14,266 bases of DNA from Caldifarciminota bacterium (GCA_015486685.1 WFRC01000354.1:1-14266); one strand, 5' to 3'; counted from the stretch's first letter, positions 7,371-13,517 are shown. Numbers and translations are program-made. Notes: generated by a model not told the origin, from the sequence alone.

Positions 7371-8552
7371 GTGAAAGAAAATATTATAGATTACGAAAAA
7401 CTGTTGACAGGCAATCATTCTGTATCCTATGGTGCTATGCTGTCAAAGGTGCAGATGATTTCTGCATATCCTATTACTCCCCAGACGACTATTGTTGAAC
7501 TGCTTTCTGAACTTGTTGCAAATGGGAAGATTAAAGCTGTTTTCACAAAGGTTGAATCGGAACATTCTGCAATGTCTGCCTGTATTGGTGCATCAGCAGC
7601 CGGAGTAAGGGCATTTACTGCTACATCTGCACAGGGACTTGCGTTGATGCATGAGATGCTGCACTGGGCATCTGCATCAAGACTTCCCGTTGTTTTGGCA
7701 GATGTAAACAGGGCTATGGCTCCTCCCTGGTCAATCTGGACAGACCAGACAGATTCCCTTGCACAGAGAGATACGGGCTGGATGCAGTTCTATCTTGAAT
7801 CAAACCAGGAGGTATTAGATTTTGTCATTATAACATTTAAGGTAGCAGAGCAGGTTTTCCTCCCGGGAATGCTCGTGCTTGATGCATTTGTACTTTCCCA
7901 TACCTATGAACCTGTTCAAATATATAAGCAGGAATATGTGGATGAATACCTCCCACAATTTAAGCCTATGTATGTTATTGAACCGGGGAATAAGATTGCC
8001 TACGGACCTTTAGGTGGACCTGATGTATATATGGAATTCAGGTATAAAATACAGAAGGCTATGGAGAAAGCACTCACTGTTATAAAAAGTGCATTTCAGG
8101 AATTTAATGAAAAATTCGGAAGAAACTATGGGATATTTGAGGAATTTATGTGTGATGACGCAGACTATATCCTGGTAACATCAGGAGCAGTAAGTAGCAC
8201 CGTTAAATATGCTGTGGATAAAATAAGAAAGGAAACAGGGGCAAAATTAGGTGTTTTACGAATGATAGTATTCAGACCATTCCCCTTTGAGGATATAAGG
8301 AATGTTCTAAAAGGTAGAAAAAAGTTGGGTATTATTGATAGGAGTATATCCTTTGGTGCTTCGGGCATATTCTATCAGGAGATAAAATCTGCACTCTTTC
8401 CCCTGAAGGATAACGAGAAACCTCTGGCAATAGGATATATTATGGGTCTTGGCGGAAGGGATATTACAGTAAAGGATATTGAAGATATTTATAACGACCT
8501 CGTTAAAAGAGAAAGAATGGAAGAAATTATATGGAAGGGGGTGAAAGAATGA
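7371..8552 (+). CDS. porA: 2-oxoacid:ferredoxin oxidoreductase, alpha subunit
   Basis: The 393-aa alpha chain carries the pyrimidine-binding half of the thiamine diphosphate site. Signatures are SAYPITPQTTIVE (31-43), the VESEHSAMSACIGAS segment (61-75), FTATSAQGLALMHE (82-95) and the later FGRNYG and RPFPFEDI segments of the PorA C-terminal domain. Substrate is unresolved between pyruvate and branched 2-oxoacids. The start is GTG at 7371, with AGGAGG 5 nt upstream. An ATG two bases earlier (7369) is followed at once by TGA, so it makes a start-stop pair and cannot encode the protein. The stop overlaps the beta start as ATGA, so the catalytic subunits are translationally coupled. The symbol is given at family level. 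Confidence 0.93.
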   Translation: MKENIIDYEKLLTGNHSVSYGAMLSKVQMISAYPITPQTTIVELLSELVANGKIKAVFTKVESEHSAMSACIGASAAGVRAFTATSAQGLALMHEMLHWASASRLPVVLADVNRAMAPPWSIWTDQTDSLAQRDTGWMQFYLESNQEVLDFVIITFKVAEQVFLPGMLVLDAFVLSHTYEPVQIYKQEYVDEYLPQFKPMYVIEPGNKIAYGPLGGPDVYMEFRYKIQKAMEKALTVIKSAFQEFNEKFGRNYGIFEEFMCDDADYILVTSGAVSSTVKYAVDKIRKETGAKLGVLRMIVFRPFPFEDIRNVLKGRKKLGIIDRSISFGASGIFYQEIKSALFPLKDNEKPLAIGYIMGLGGRDITVKDIEDIYNDLVKRERMEEIIWKGVKE

Positions 8553-9436
8553 GTTTTGAATGGGAAGGGATACCAAAGGAAGAAAATTTTAATTCAGGAC
8601 ACCTCGCCTGTCAGGGTTGCGGAGCGGCACTTTCAATGAGATATGCAATGAAAGTGGTTGGAAAAAATGCGGCTGTTGTAATACCTGCTTGCTGCTGGTC
8701 AATTATAGATGGTGCATTCCCTACACATGCGTTGGAAACGCCTGTTTTTCACACGGCATTTGAAACAGCAGCCATTATGGCAACGGGTATAAAAGCAGGA
8801 TTGACGATAAGGGGGAAGGGCGATGCAACTGTAATGGCATGGGCAGGAGATGGAGGTACCTATGACATTGGTATTCAGGCATTATCAGGGGCAGCAGAGA
8901 GAAATGAGGATATTCTCTATGTTTGTTATGACAATGAAGCATATATGAATACGGGCATTCAGAGAAGTTCAGGAACACCCTGGGGTGCATGGACAACAAC
9001 AACCCCTGTAAAACACCCGAAGGATAGACCGAAAAAGGATATAATTTCCATTATGGCTGCACATAGAATTCCATATATTGCTACCGCTACCATTGGATAC
9101 CCGCAGGATTTTATTAAAAAATTTCAAAAGGCAAAATCCATAAAGGGAACAAGATTTATTCTACTCCTTTCTCCCTGTCCTCCTGGCTGGAAATCAAAAC
9201 CTGAGGATTCTATAAAACTCACGAGGCTTGCAGTTCAATCGCGTATATTTCCACTTATTGAGATAGAGGATGGACTTAACTGGAAGATTACAAAGGATAT
9301 TCAGGAGCCGATACCTGTCAAGGAATACCTTAAACTTCAGGGAAGATTCAAACACTTAAAGGATGAAAACATTGAACATATCCAGAAGAATGTAAATAGG
9401 GAGTGGGAGATATTAAAGGGTAAAACGCATAAGTAA
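8549..9436 (+). CDS. porB: 2-oxoacid:ferredoxin oxidoreductase, beta subunit
   Basis: The beta chain holds the diphosphate half of the thiamine diphosphate site and one [4Fe-4S] cluster. From the ATG at 8549 it is 295 aa, the usual length. Seen directly: HLACQGCGAA with Cys21 and Cys24, a Cys48-Cys49 pair, and Cys210 in SPCPPGW as likely cluster ligands. The ThDP/Mg motif starts at GDGG (100-103) and runs through DNEAYMNTG, with TPWGAWTTTTP following. I reject the ATG at 8531: the 8549 start overlaps the alpha stop as ATGA and is preceded by GGGGGTG at a proper distance. It is the last gene of the operon, and a repeat spacer follows with no obvious terminator. Alpha and beta together form the catalytic unit converting 2-oxoacid + CoA to acyl-CoA + CO2 with reduced ferredoxin. 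Confidence 0.94.
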   Translation: MSFEWEGIPKEENFNSGHLACQGCGAALSMRYAMKVVGKNAAVVIPACCWSIIDGAFPTHALETPVFHTAFETAAIMATGIKAGLTIRGKGDATVMAWAGDGGTYDIGIQALSGAAERNEDILYVCYDNEAYMNTGIQRSSGTPWGAWTTTTPVKHPKDRPKKDIISIMAAHRIPYIATATIGYPQDFIKKFQKAKSIKGTRFILLLSPCPPGWKSKPEDSIKLTRLAVQSRIFPLIEIEDGLNWKITKDIQEPIPVKEYLKLQGRFKHLKDENIEHIQKNVNREWEILKGKTHK

Positions 9437-9458
9437 TGAGTGGATGAGGAAAAAAGTA

Positions 9459-9486
9459 ACAAACGTGTTCGTGGTGGTGATTTGTG
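9459..9486 (+). repeat. 28-bp intergenic repeat, copy 2 (ACAAACGTGTTCGTG...)
   Basis: It matches 4831-4858 at 25 of 28 positions in the same orientation. It lies just after the oxidoreductase operon, as copy 1 lies just after fabH. Confidence 0.75.
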
Positions 9487-9502
9487 ATTAACAAAATAAA
9501 TT

Positions 9503-9527
9503 GTAGGAGGGGCTTCCCAGCCCCGAT
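9503..9527 (+). repeat. REP-like element, copy 1 (GTAG head, GGGGCT/AGCCCC hairpin)
   Basis: A GTAG tetranucleotide (9503-9506) precedes a 6-bp perfect stem, GGGGCT with AGCCCC, around a TCCC loop (9509-9524). The element is identical over 26 bp (including the preceding T) to 10833-10858. A GTAG head on a short GC hairpin is the hallmark of REP sequences mobilised by RAYT (TnpA_REP) transposases. No such gene is in the window. Confidence 0.8.
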
Positions 9528-9540
9528 AAATCCTCTATCT

Positions 9541-9601
9541 CCCTCCCTTGATGTCTACCTGTGCGTGTCCGCACGCAGACAGGGAAGGGATAAAGGGAGG
9601 G
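9541..9601. repeat. Large nested inverted repeat
   Basis: The outer arms are CCCTCCCTT (9541-9549) and AAGGGAGGG (9593-9601). Nested inside is a stem CCTGT-GCGTG with CACGC-(AG)-ACAGG (9558-9583), closed by a TCCG loop with a 2-nt bulge. It could form a cruciform or a stable RNA hairpin. There is no T-run, so a simple terminator is unlikely. Confidence 0.75.
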
Positions 9602-9607
9602 TGAAAG

Positions 9608-9694
9608 TTTTTACGAATAACGAATTACGATTTACGCCTTACGATTTGTCACTTCTCAGTTCTTACTTCTTACTTCCCGGTTCATCCGGGAGTT
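9608..9694 (-). repeat. Hairpin plus heptamer-word repeat, copy 2 (inverted relative to copy 1)
   Basis: Nine uninterrupted 7-nt units run from 9613 to 9675, starting ACG or CTT and mostly ending TT, and lead into a CCCGG/CCGGG stem with a TTCAT loop (9676-9690). On the minus strand it aligns with 367-432. The only length difference is 21 nt (9652-9672), exactly three heptamers. Confidence 0.85.
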
Positions 9695-9700
9695 TGGAGT

Positions 9701-9719
9701 GCAACGACCGTGCCGTTGC
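9701..9719. repeat. GCAACG/CGTTGC hairpin
   Basis: A perfect 6-bp inverted repeat (9701-9706 with 9714-9719) surrounds a 7-nt loop, directly after the heptamer/hairpin repeat. It has no U-tract, so it is not a typical terminator. It is probably part of the same composite repeat. Confidence 0.55.
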
Positions 9720-9778
9720 GTAGTTGTCTGTAGTTATCTGTTGTTTTTACGATTAACGGTTTTTAATATGGAGGTGAA

Positions 9779-10717
9779 ATGAAAATTGGAGTGCTTTATG
9801 GAGGTTGGTCAAGGGAACGGGAAGTATCTATCCGTTCAGGCAAAAATGTAGCAGATGCTTTGAGAAAAAAGGGATATGATGTAGTGGAAATTGATGTGAA
9901 TAGAAATTTGCCCGTAGTATTAAAGGAAAAAGCAATAGAATTTGCATACATAATGCTGCACGGCAGTCCCGGAGAAGATGGAACAATCCAGGGATTACTT
10001 GAAATAATGAGGATCGGATATACAGGTTCAGGCGTAAAGGCAAGTGCCTGCGCCATAGATAAAATCACCACAAAGAAGATATTCCTCGCATCCGGTGTTA
10101 ATACCCCAAGATTTCTTATACCTGAAGAAAATTTGCAGAAATTTGCACAGACAATACCAAGAAAGTTGGGATTTCCCATTGTAGTTAAACCCCGATATGA
10201 GGGCTCAAGCATTGGAGTAAATATTATCAAAGCCCCTGATAAACTCCTTTCTACAATAAAGGAAACAATGGATAAATTCGGAGATGTCCTTCTTGAAGAA
10301 TACATAGAAGGAAAAGATATTACTGTAAGCATTGTAGGGAATAGGGCATTACCCATATTAGAACTTGTTCCAAAAAATGAGTTTTATGATTATGAGGCAA
10401 AATACACAAAGGGAAAAACAGAATTTATCATACCAGCCCGTCTGGATGATAATCTAACAAAGATTGTAAAAAATCTCGCATTGAAGGCTTATAACGCAAT
10501 TGAATGTGCAGATTTTGGAAGGGTTGATATGAGACTCAGGGAAAATGAACCCTATGTTCTTGAAGTAAATACCATCCCGGGGATGACTGAAATCTCTGAC
10601 CTGCCTGCCCAGGCAAAAGCCGATGGCATTCCTTACGAAGACCTCGTTGAAAAAATCCTCCAGATTTCTATGGAAAGATGGAAATCCACAACGAAGAAAA
10701 TCGCAAATCCAAAATAA
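9779..10717 (+). CDS. ddl: D-alanine--D-alanine ligase
   Basis: Ddl joins two D-alanines with ATP to make the peptidoglycan precursor dipeptide, in the cytoplasm. The protein is 312 aa, normal for the family. N-terminal motifs are VLYGGWSREREVSIRSG (5-21) and HGSPGEDGTIQGLLE (61-75). The ATP-grasp core has GFPIVVKPRYEGSSIGV (131-147) and LLEEYIEGKDITVSIVG. The omega-loop segment FYDYEAKYT (202-210) is the form usual for true D-Ala-D-Ala enzymes. DFGRVDMR (245-252) and LEVNTIPGMTEISDLP (261-276) hold the Mg-binding residues. GGAGGTG precedes the ATG. It is flanked on both sides by repeat spacers, so it is probably transcribed alone. The last 12 residues are basic and poorly conserved in character. 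Confidence 0.95.
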   Translation: MKIGVLYGGWSREREVSIRSGKNVADALRKKGYDVVEIDVNRNLPVVLKEKAIEFAYIMLHGSPGEDGTIQGLLEIMRIGYTGSGVKASACAIDKITTKKIFLASGVNTPRFLIPEENLQKFAQTIPRKLGFPIVVKPRYEGSSIGVNIIKAPDKLLSTIKETMDKFGDVLLEEYIEGKDITVSIVGNRALPILELVPKNEFYDYEAKYTKGKTEFIIPARLDDNLTKIVKNLALKAYNAIECADFGRVDMRLRENEPYVLEVNTIPGMTEISDLPAQAKADGIPYEDLVEKILQISMERWKSTTKKIANPK

Positions 10718-11073
10718 ACAAGATTAACGCAGATATAAGTAAAAGATTAAAAAACAGCCGTAAGCAGTTGGCAAAAAGATTAGTGAATGGATTTATTGGG
10801 TTTATTGAGTTGAAAAAATAGAAAAATGAGAATGTAGGAGGGGCTTCCCAGCCCCGATTGGCTCACTGAAAACGGTGATACGATGATATGGTGATACGGA
10901 AAAAGACAGGTTAAGGTTGAAAGTTAAGAAAAAGATTAGTTATTTGCCTACGGCGTTATTACACTTCGTTGTATATTCGCTTCGCTGTTATTTGTTGTAA
11001 ATAATAAACAAAATGAACGAAATGAACGAAAGACAGATGAAATTGCCACGCAGAACTACGAGCTGCTTTATTT
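10718..11073. other. Intergenic spacer with REP-like element and short-period repeats
   Basis: No credible gene is seen. The spacer holds a 9-nt-period stretch (GGATTTATT, GGGTTTATT) near 10790; the second REP-like element (10834-10858); an 8-nt-period stretch at 10876-10899 (TGATACGA, TGATATGG, TGATACGG); a CTTCG-rich segment near 10962-10990; a TTATTT/AAATAA inverted repeat (10988-11004); and a 9-nt direct repeat AAATGAACG (11011-11028). An ATG at 11037 may be the original start of the downstream lipoprotein gene. No clear promoter was found. Confidence 0.55.
10834..10858 (+). repeat. REP-like element, copy 2
   Basis: It is identical to 9503-9527 in the same orientation, including the T before GTAG. 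The GGGGCT/AGCCCC stem with TCCC loop is at 10840-10855. The flanking sequence differs between copies, so this short element itself is the repeated unit. Confidence 0.8.
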
Positions 11074-11721
11074 TTGTTTATTTCTATTGTAGTTATTACA
11101 ACAACTTTTTCCTCTGGATGCTGGGAATCTTCTGAAAACAAATATAAATTAAGTATATCTAATTGGGGTTCACCTATGAAGGCTTATATTTACTATTATA
11201 AGGATTCTACCACAACTGTATACGGACAGGGAGAACAAACCTGGCCTTCTACCCCTCCTTATTTCACATGGATAAGAGTAAGACCATACTCTACCAAAGA
11301 CACAGCGTATGAATATACTGTTCATTATGATAGCATAATAGAAGAGAGTGGACCTCTTTATGATAAATGGGAATATACCCCTACAACAGAGATGGGAGCA
11401 AATTATTATAAGGTATTAGCAGATTTTGCTGACCTGGATGGAGGCGGCTCCATTCATCTTAATTCAGCATCTGAGGGTATTAAGCTTAGAATAAGGGCAA
11501 ATTTTGGTAATTTTACAAATATTGTTGTCAAAGAGGCTTCGCTGTTTATTAAAGTTCCTTATGTATATGGTATGCATAATGATGAAGATGGCAATTATGT
11601 AGGAAAATGTTATGGAGGCACTAAAACTTTTCAAGGGTATTATGGAGTAGATTGTTCTGGACTTGCAACTTTAGCTTACGACTACGCATACTATGAAAAA
11701 ATAATATTCAGGAGTGGATAA
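11074..11721 (+). CDS. NlpC/P60 lipoprotein, 5' part of a frameshifted gene (B)
   Basis: Read from TTG 11074, it starts with a hydrophobic stretch ending FSSGC (Cys16), which looks like a lipoprotein signal. A beta-type region of about 140 aa follows. Then comes the first half of an NlpC/P60 peptidase domain: VPYVYG, a Cys/Gly stretch and YGVDCSGLATLAY with catalytic Cys194. The catalytic His lies in the next reading frame (11745-12020). The join needs one extra base at the A-run 11696-11701. NlpC/P60 enzymes cut D-Glu-containing stem peptides of the cell wall. The start is doubtful: TTG 11074 has no ribosome binding site. An ATG at 11037 would give a better signal (MKLPRRTTSCFI) but needs one T fewer in the T-run at 11071-11075. 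It is either a decaying gene or a site of homopolymer sequence errors. Confidence 0.75.
   Translation: MFISIVVITTTFSSGCWESSENKYKLSISNWGSPMKAYIYYYKDSTTTVYGQGEQTWPSTPPYFTWIRVRPYSTKDTAYEYTVHYDSIIEESGPLYDKWEYTPTTEMGANYYKVLADFADLDGGGSIHLNSASEGIKLRIRANFGNFTNIVVKEASLFIKVPYVYGMHNDEDGNYVGKCYGGTKTFQGYYGVDCSGLATLAYDYAYYEKIIFRSG
11696..11701 (+). other. Probable frameshift site (A6 run) in the NlpC/P60 gene
   Basis: Adding one A to this run changes the reading to YEKNNIQEWINVCNTNAQ and joins without a stop to MLYNKYHKSG of the downstream frame. That restores one continuous NlpC/P60 domain. In the zero frame the A-run falls as GAA AAA ATA, so it does not fit the usual X XXY YYZ slippery heptamer. Confidence 0.75.
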
Positions 11722-11744
11722 ATGTTTGTAATACAAATGCACAA

Positions 11745-12020
11745 ATGCTTTACAACAAGTATCATAAGTCTGGATTAACATTCAGTGATAGGCAACCAGG
11801 GGATATGGTATTTATTGATTATAATGAGGATGGTACTGTTAACCATGTAGGAATAGTATGTGATGATACTGCAAAAGTGATGCATGCCACAAGTTCTTTA
11901 TACTATTATAATAAAAACGATTGGCACAATAATCATCCACGAAGTGTAATGTATGAAAAATTCTCTCATAGGTCATATTGGTACGATAGTAATAAATTTA
12001 AAGGCATTGGAAGAAAATAA
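11745..12020 (+). CDS. NlpC/P60 domain, 3' part of the frameshifted gene
   Basis: This is the second half of the peptidase domain begun at 11074. RQPGDMVFIDY is the usual segment before the catalytic His in NHVGIV, and HATS supplies the third polar residue. The open frame continues upstream to about 11703, so the ATG at 11745 is probably not a true start: it has no ribosome binding site, while every other gene of the array does. The C-terminal tail (HPRSVMYEKFSHRSYW... KFKGIGRK) is repeated in the B' gene at 12968-13384. The stop is followed 14 nt later by the A gene, with AAAGGAGGT between them. Confidence 0.75.
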   Translation: MLYNKYHKSGLTFSDRQPGDMVFIDYNEDGTVNHVGIVCDDTAKVMHATSSLYYYNKNDWHNNHPRSVMYEKFSHRSYWYDSNKFKGIGRK

Positions 12021-12153
12021 TAAAGGAGGTATTTATGTTTTTAATTGGTTTATTTGTATTGTCACAGGTTGCAAGACCTGAAACAGTGCTTGTATGCAGA
12101 TTTGGCAAAGATAAAGGGCAGATAGGAGTAACTTTTGCAGATATGGCATACGG
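11997..12153 (+). repeat. Array junction block 1, copy 1 (end of B, start of A)
   Basis: These 157 bp match 13361-13517 with one difference (G/A in the A signal region). They cover the last codons of B, the ribosome binding site and the first 39 or so codons of A. Identity drops abruptly after CATACGG. Confidence 0.9.
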
Positions 12154-12958
12154 TCCTGCTTTTGGTGTTGATCAATATAGAAATATCTATATAATAGATT
12201 CTGAAAATAATCGGATTGAGGCGTTTAAAAATAATGGGGTTTTCTGGTATGTTATTTCTGTTCCTGAAATGAATTATTCGGGTGTTTCGGGTAATTGCCC
12301 GGTAGCATTTAAGGATGACACAGTATATTACGGATTTGGGAATTTTATAAGTGTAAGAACATCATCAGGAAAAGATATAAGAAGAATAAAAGGCCAGTTT
12401 TTATTAAATATGGACTTTAGAGGATATTTACATACACTTCCATTACCACATTATCCTGTTAAGAGTGAGGGAGAGATAGAAAAATCTCCTCCTAAGATGG
12501 TTGTTTCACCTGATTTAAGCGATACCATTGCTATAATAAAAAGGGGTAATACTCCGAGATATTATTCTTATGATAGGATAATAGAAACAAAAGGGGAAAT
12601 CAGATTTTATAAGATGAGGCTACGGAAGACAAAATTCCCTATAGTTCCTGAAAAAGTGCTTCTCAATGAATATATAGCTAAAGGTGATACATTTCTATTC
12701 CGTATGGAAGGAGAAGATAAGGAGGGGAATTTTTATATTAATTTCTGCAAGGGCAAGGGAGGTCTCTGTTATGAACGGTTTTTAAAGAAATTCAATCATA
12801 ATGGGAAATACCTTGGTGAAATCAAATATGGAATTAAAGTTTTTGGAGATCTTGGCAACGAGATTTATCTCTCTCCTACAGGAGATTTCTATGTGGCAAA
12901 TATGGATAATGAGAAATACTGGATAGTAAAATATCCAAAAGAGATGTTTAAGAAATAG
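12035..12958 (+). CDS. Propeller-like secreted protein A (NHL-type repeats)
   Basis: The protein is 307 aa. The first 14 residues (MFLIGLFVLSQVAR) look like a very short export signal, unusual in lacking a positive charge before the hydrophobic core. Residues 30-75 (YGPAFGVDQYRNIYIIDSENNRIEAFKNNG) and the last 60 (FLKKFNHNGKYLG..., LSPTGDFYVANMDNEKYWIVKYP) have the pattern of NHL or 6-bladed beta-propeller blades. A and A' (13399-14202) are homologous end to end. Their ends are near-identical while the centres differ widely, and A has about 40 more residues around positions 75-125. AAGGAGGT lies 5 nt before the ATG, and 9 nt separate its stop from the next B-type gene, so it is part of an operon-like array. 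No enzymatic motif is seen. A binding or shielding role outside the cytoplasm is only a guess. Confidence 0.75.
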   Translation: MFLIGLFVLSQVARPETVLVCRFGKDKGQIGVTFADMAYGPAFGVDQYRNIYIIDSENNRIEAFKNNGVFWYVISVPEMNYSGVSGNCPVAFKDDTVYYGFGNFISVRTSSGKDIRRIKGQFLLNMDFRGYLHTLPLPHYPVKSEGEIEKSPPKMVVSPDLSDTIAIIKRGNTPRYYSYDRIIETKGEIRFYKMRLRKTKFPIVPEKVLLNEYIAKGDTFLFRMEGEDKEGNFYINFCKGKGGLCYERFLKKFNHNGKYLGEIKYGIKVFGDLGNEIYLSPTGDFYVANMDNEKYWIVKYPKEMFKK

Positions 12959-12990
12959 GAGGTAAAAATGCTTATATTTATTTTATTAGG
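12872..12990 (+). repeat. Array junction block 2, copy 1 (end of A, start of B')
   Basis: These 119 bp are identical to 14116-14234. They cover the last 29 codons of A, the ribosome binding site AGGAGG and the first eight codons of B' (MLIFILLG). The two B-type sequences differ from there on. Confidence 0.92.
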
Positions 12991-13384
12991 TGGATGGTTC
13001 ACAATAGCACCCAATAATTTTATCAATTATAAAGAGAATGGAAACTATTATTCAGCCCAGATGTTAAACTATAATACTGGAGGAGATTTGCCCCAATCTA
13101 TGATAAATAGGATGCGTGTTTTCTTTAATGAACCTTATGAGGCAGCAATTGCATCAATTGATAATAACCACAGGGTTATGGTATTTATTGATTATAATGA
13201 AGATGGTACTGTTGACCATGTAGGAATAATATGTGATGATGTTAATAAGGTAATACATGCGACTGCCAGTGAAAAGTATGATACTACAAATTGGCCACTT
13301 AATCATCCACGAAGTGTTATGTACGAAAAGTTCTCTTATAGAGACTATTGGATAAATAGGTTTAAAGGCATTGGAAGAAAATAA
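12968..13384 (+). CDS. Truncated NlpC/P60-like protein B' (no catalytic Cys)
   Basis: The protein is 138 aa. It starts with a short hydrophobic stretch (MLIFILLGGWF), followed by about 55 residues that I do not recognise (...YYSAQMLNYNTGGDLPQSMINRM...). From VMVFIDYNEDGTVDHVGI onward it is collinear with the second half of the B NlpC/P60 domain, keeping the His (DHVGI) and the HATA residue. The first half with the DCSG cysteine is absent, so it cannot be a normal NlpC/P60 peptidase. It may be a deletion or fusion product, or may have another role. AGGAGG lies 6 nt upstream of the ATG, and the frame is intact. It lies between A and A' with gaps of 9 and 14 nt. Confidence 0.7.
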   Translation: MLIFILLGGWFTIAPNNFINYKENGNYYSAQMLNYNTGGDLPQSMINRMRVFFNEPYEAAIASIDNNHRVMVFIDYNEDGTVDHVGIICDDVNKVIHATASEKYDTTNWPLNHPRSVMYEKFSYRDYWINRFKGIGRK

Positions 13385-13517
13385 TAAAGGAGGTATTTAT
13401 GTTTTTAATTGGTTTATTTGTATTATCACAGGTTGCAAGACCTGAAACAGTGCTTGTATGCAGATTTGGCAAAGATAAAGGGCAGATAGGAGTAACTTTT
13501 GCAGATATGGCATACGG
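13361..13517 (+). repeat. Array junction block 1, copy 2
   Basis: It matches 11997-12153 at 156 of 157 positions, 1364 bp downstream. It joins the end of B' to the start of A'. Confidence 0.9.

Larger units (their letters stand above)
9437..9778. other. Intergenic spacer packed with repeats and hairpins, before ddl
   Basis: There is no credible gene in these 342 bases. In order: ATGAGTGGATGAGG words; the ACAAACGTGTTCGTG repeat (9459-9486); a REP-like hairpin (9503-9527); a large nested inverted repeat (9541-9601); a heptamer array joined to a CCCGG/CCGGG hairpin (9608-9694); and a GCAACG/CGTTGC hairpin (9701-9719). The spacer ends in GGAGGTG for ddl. No consensus promoter for ddl was recognised. 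TAATAT at 9764-9769 is too close to the start. Confidence 0.65.

Noticed and set aside
9676..9690. Rho-independent terminator (CCCGG/CCGGG hairpin)
   Set aside because: No U-tract follows on either strand, and it lies more than 200 nt after the operon end. It is part of the repeat shared with 367-388.
9484..9723. 79-aa plus-strand open frame before ddl
   Set aside because: It is made of the REP-like hairpin, the nested inverted repeat and the heptamer array. It starts without a ribosome binding site.
9796..10356. 186-aa minus-strand open frame
   Set aside because: Antisense shadow of ddl. It opens inside ATP-grasp motifs that are clearly coding on the plus strand.
11690..11705. Programmed -1 ribosomal frameshift in the NlpC/P60 gene
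   Set aside because: The A-run is out of register with the canonical X XXY YYZ heptamer, and no strong downstream stem was seen. An indel or read error is simpler.
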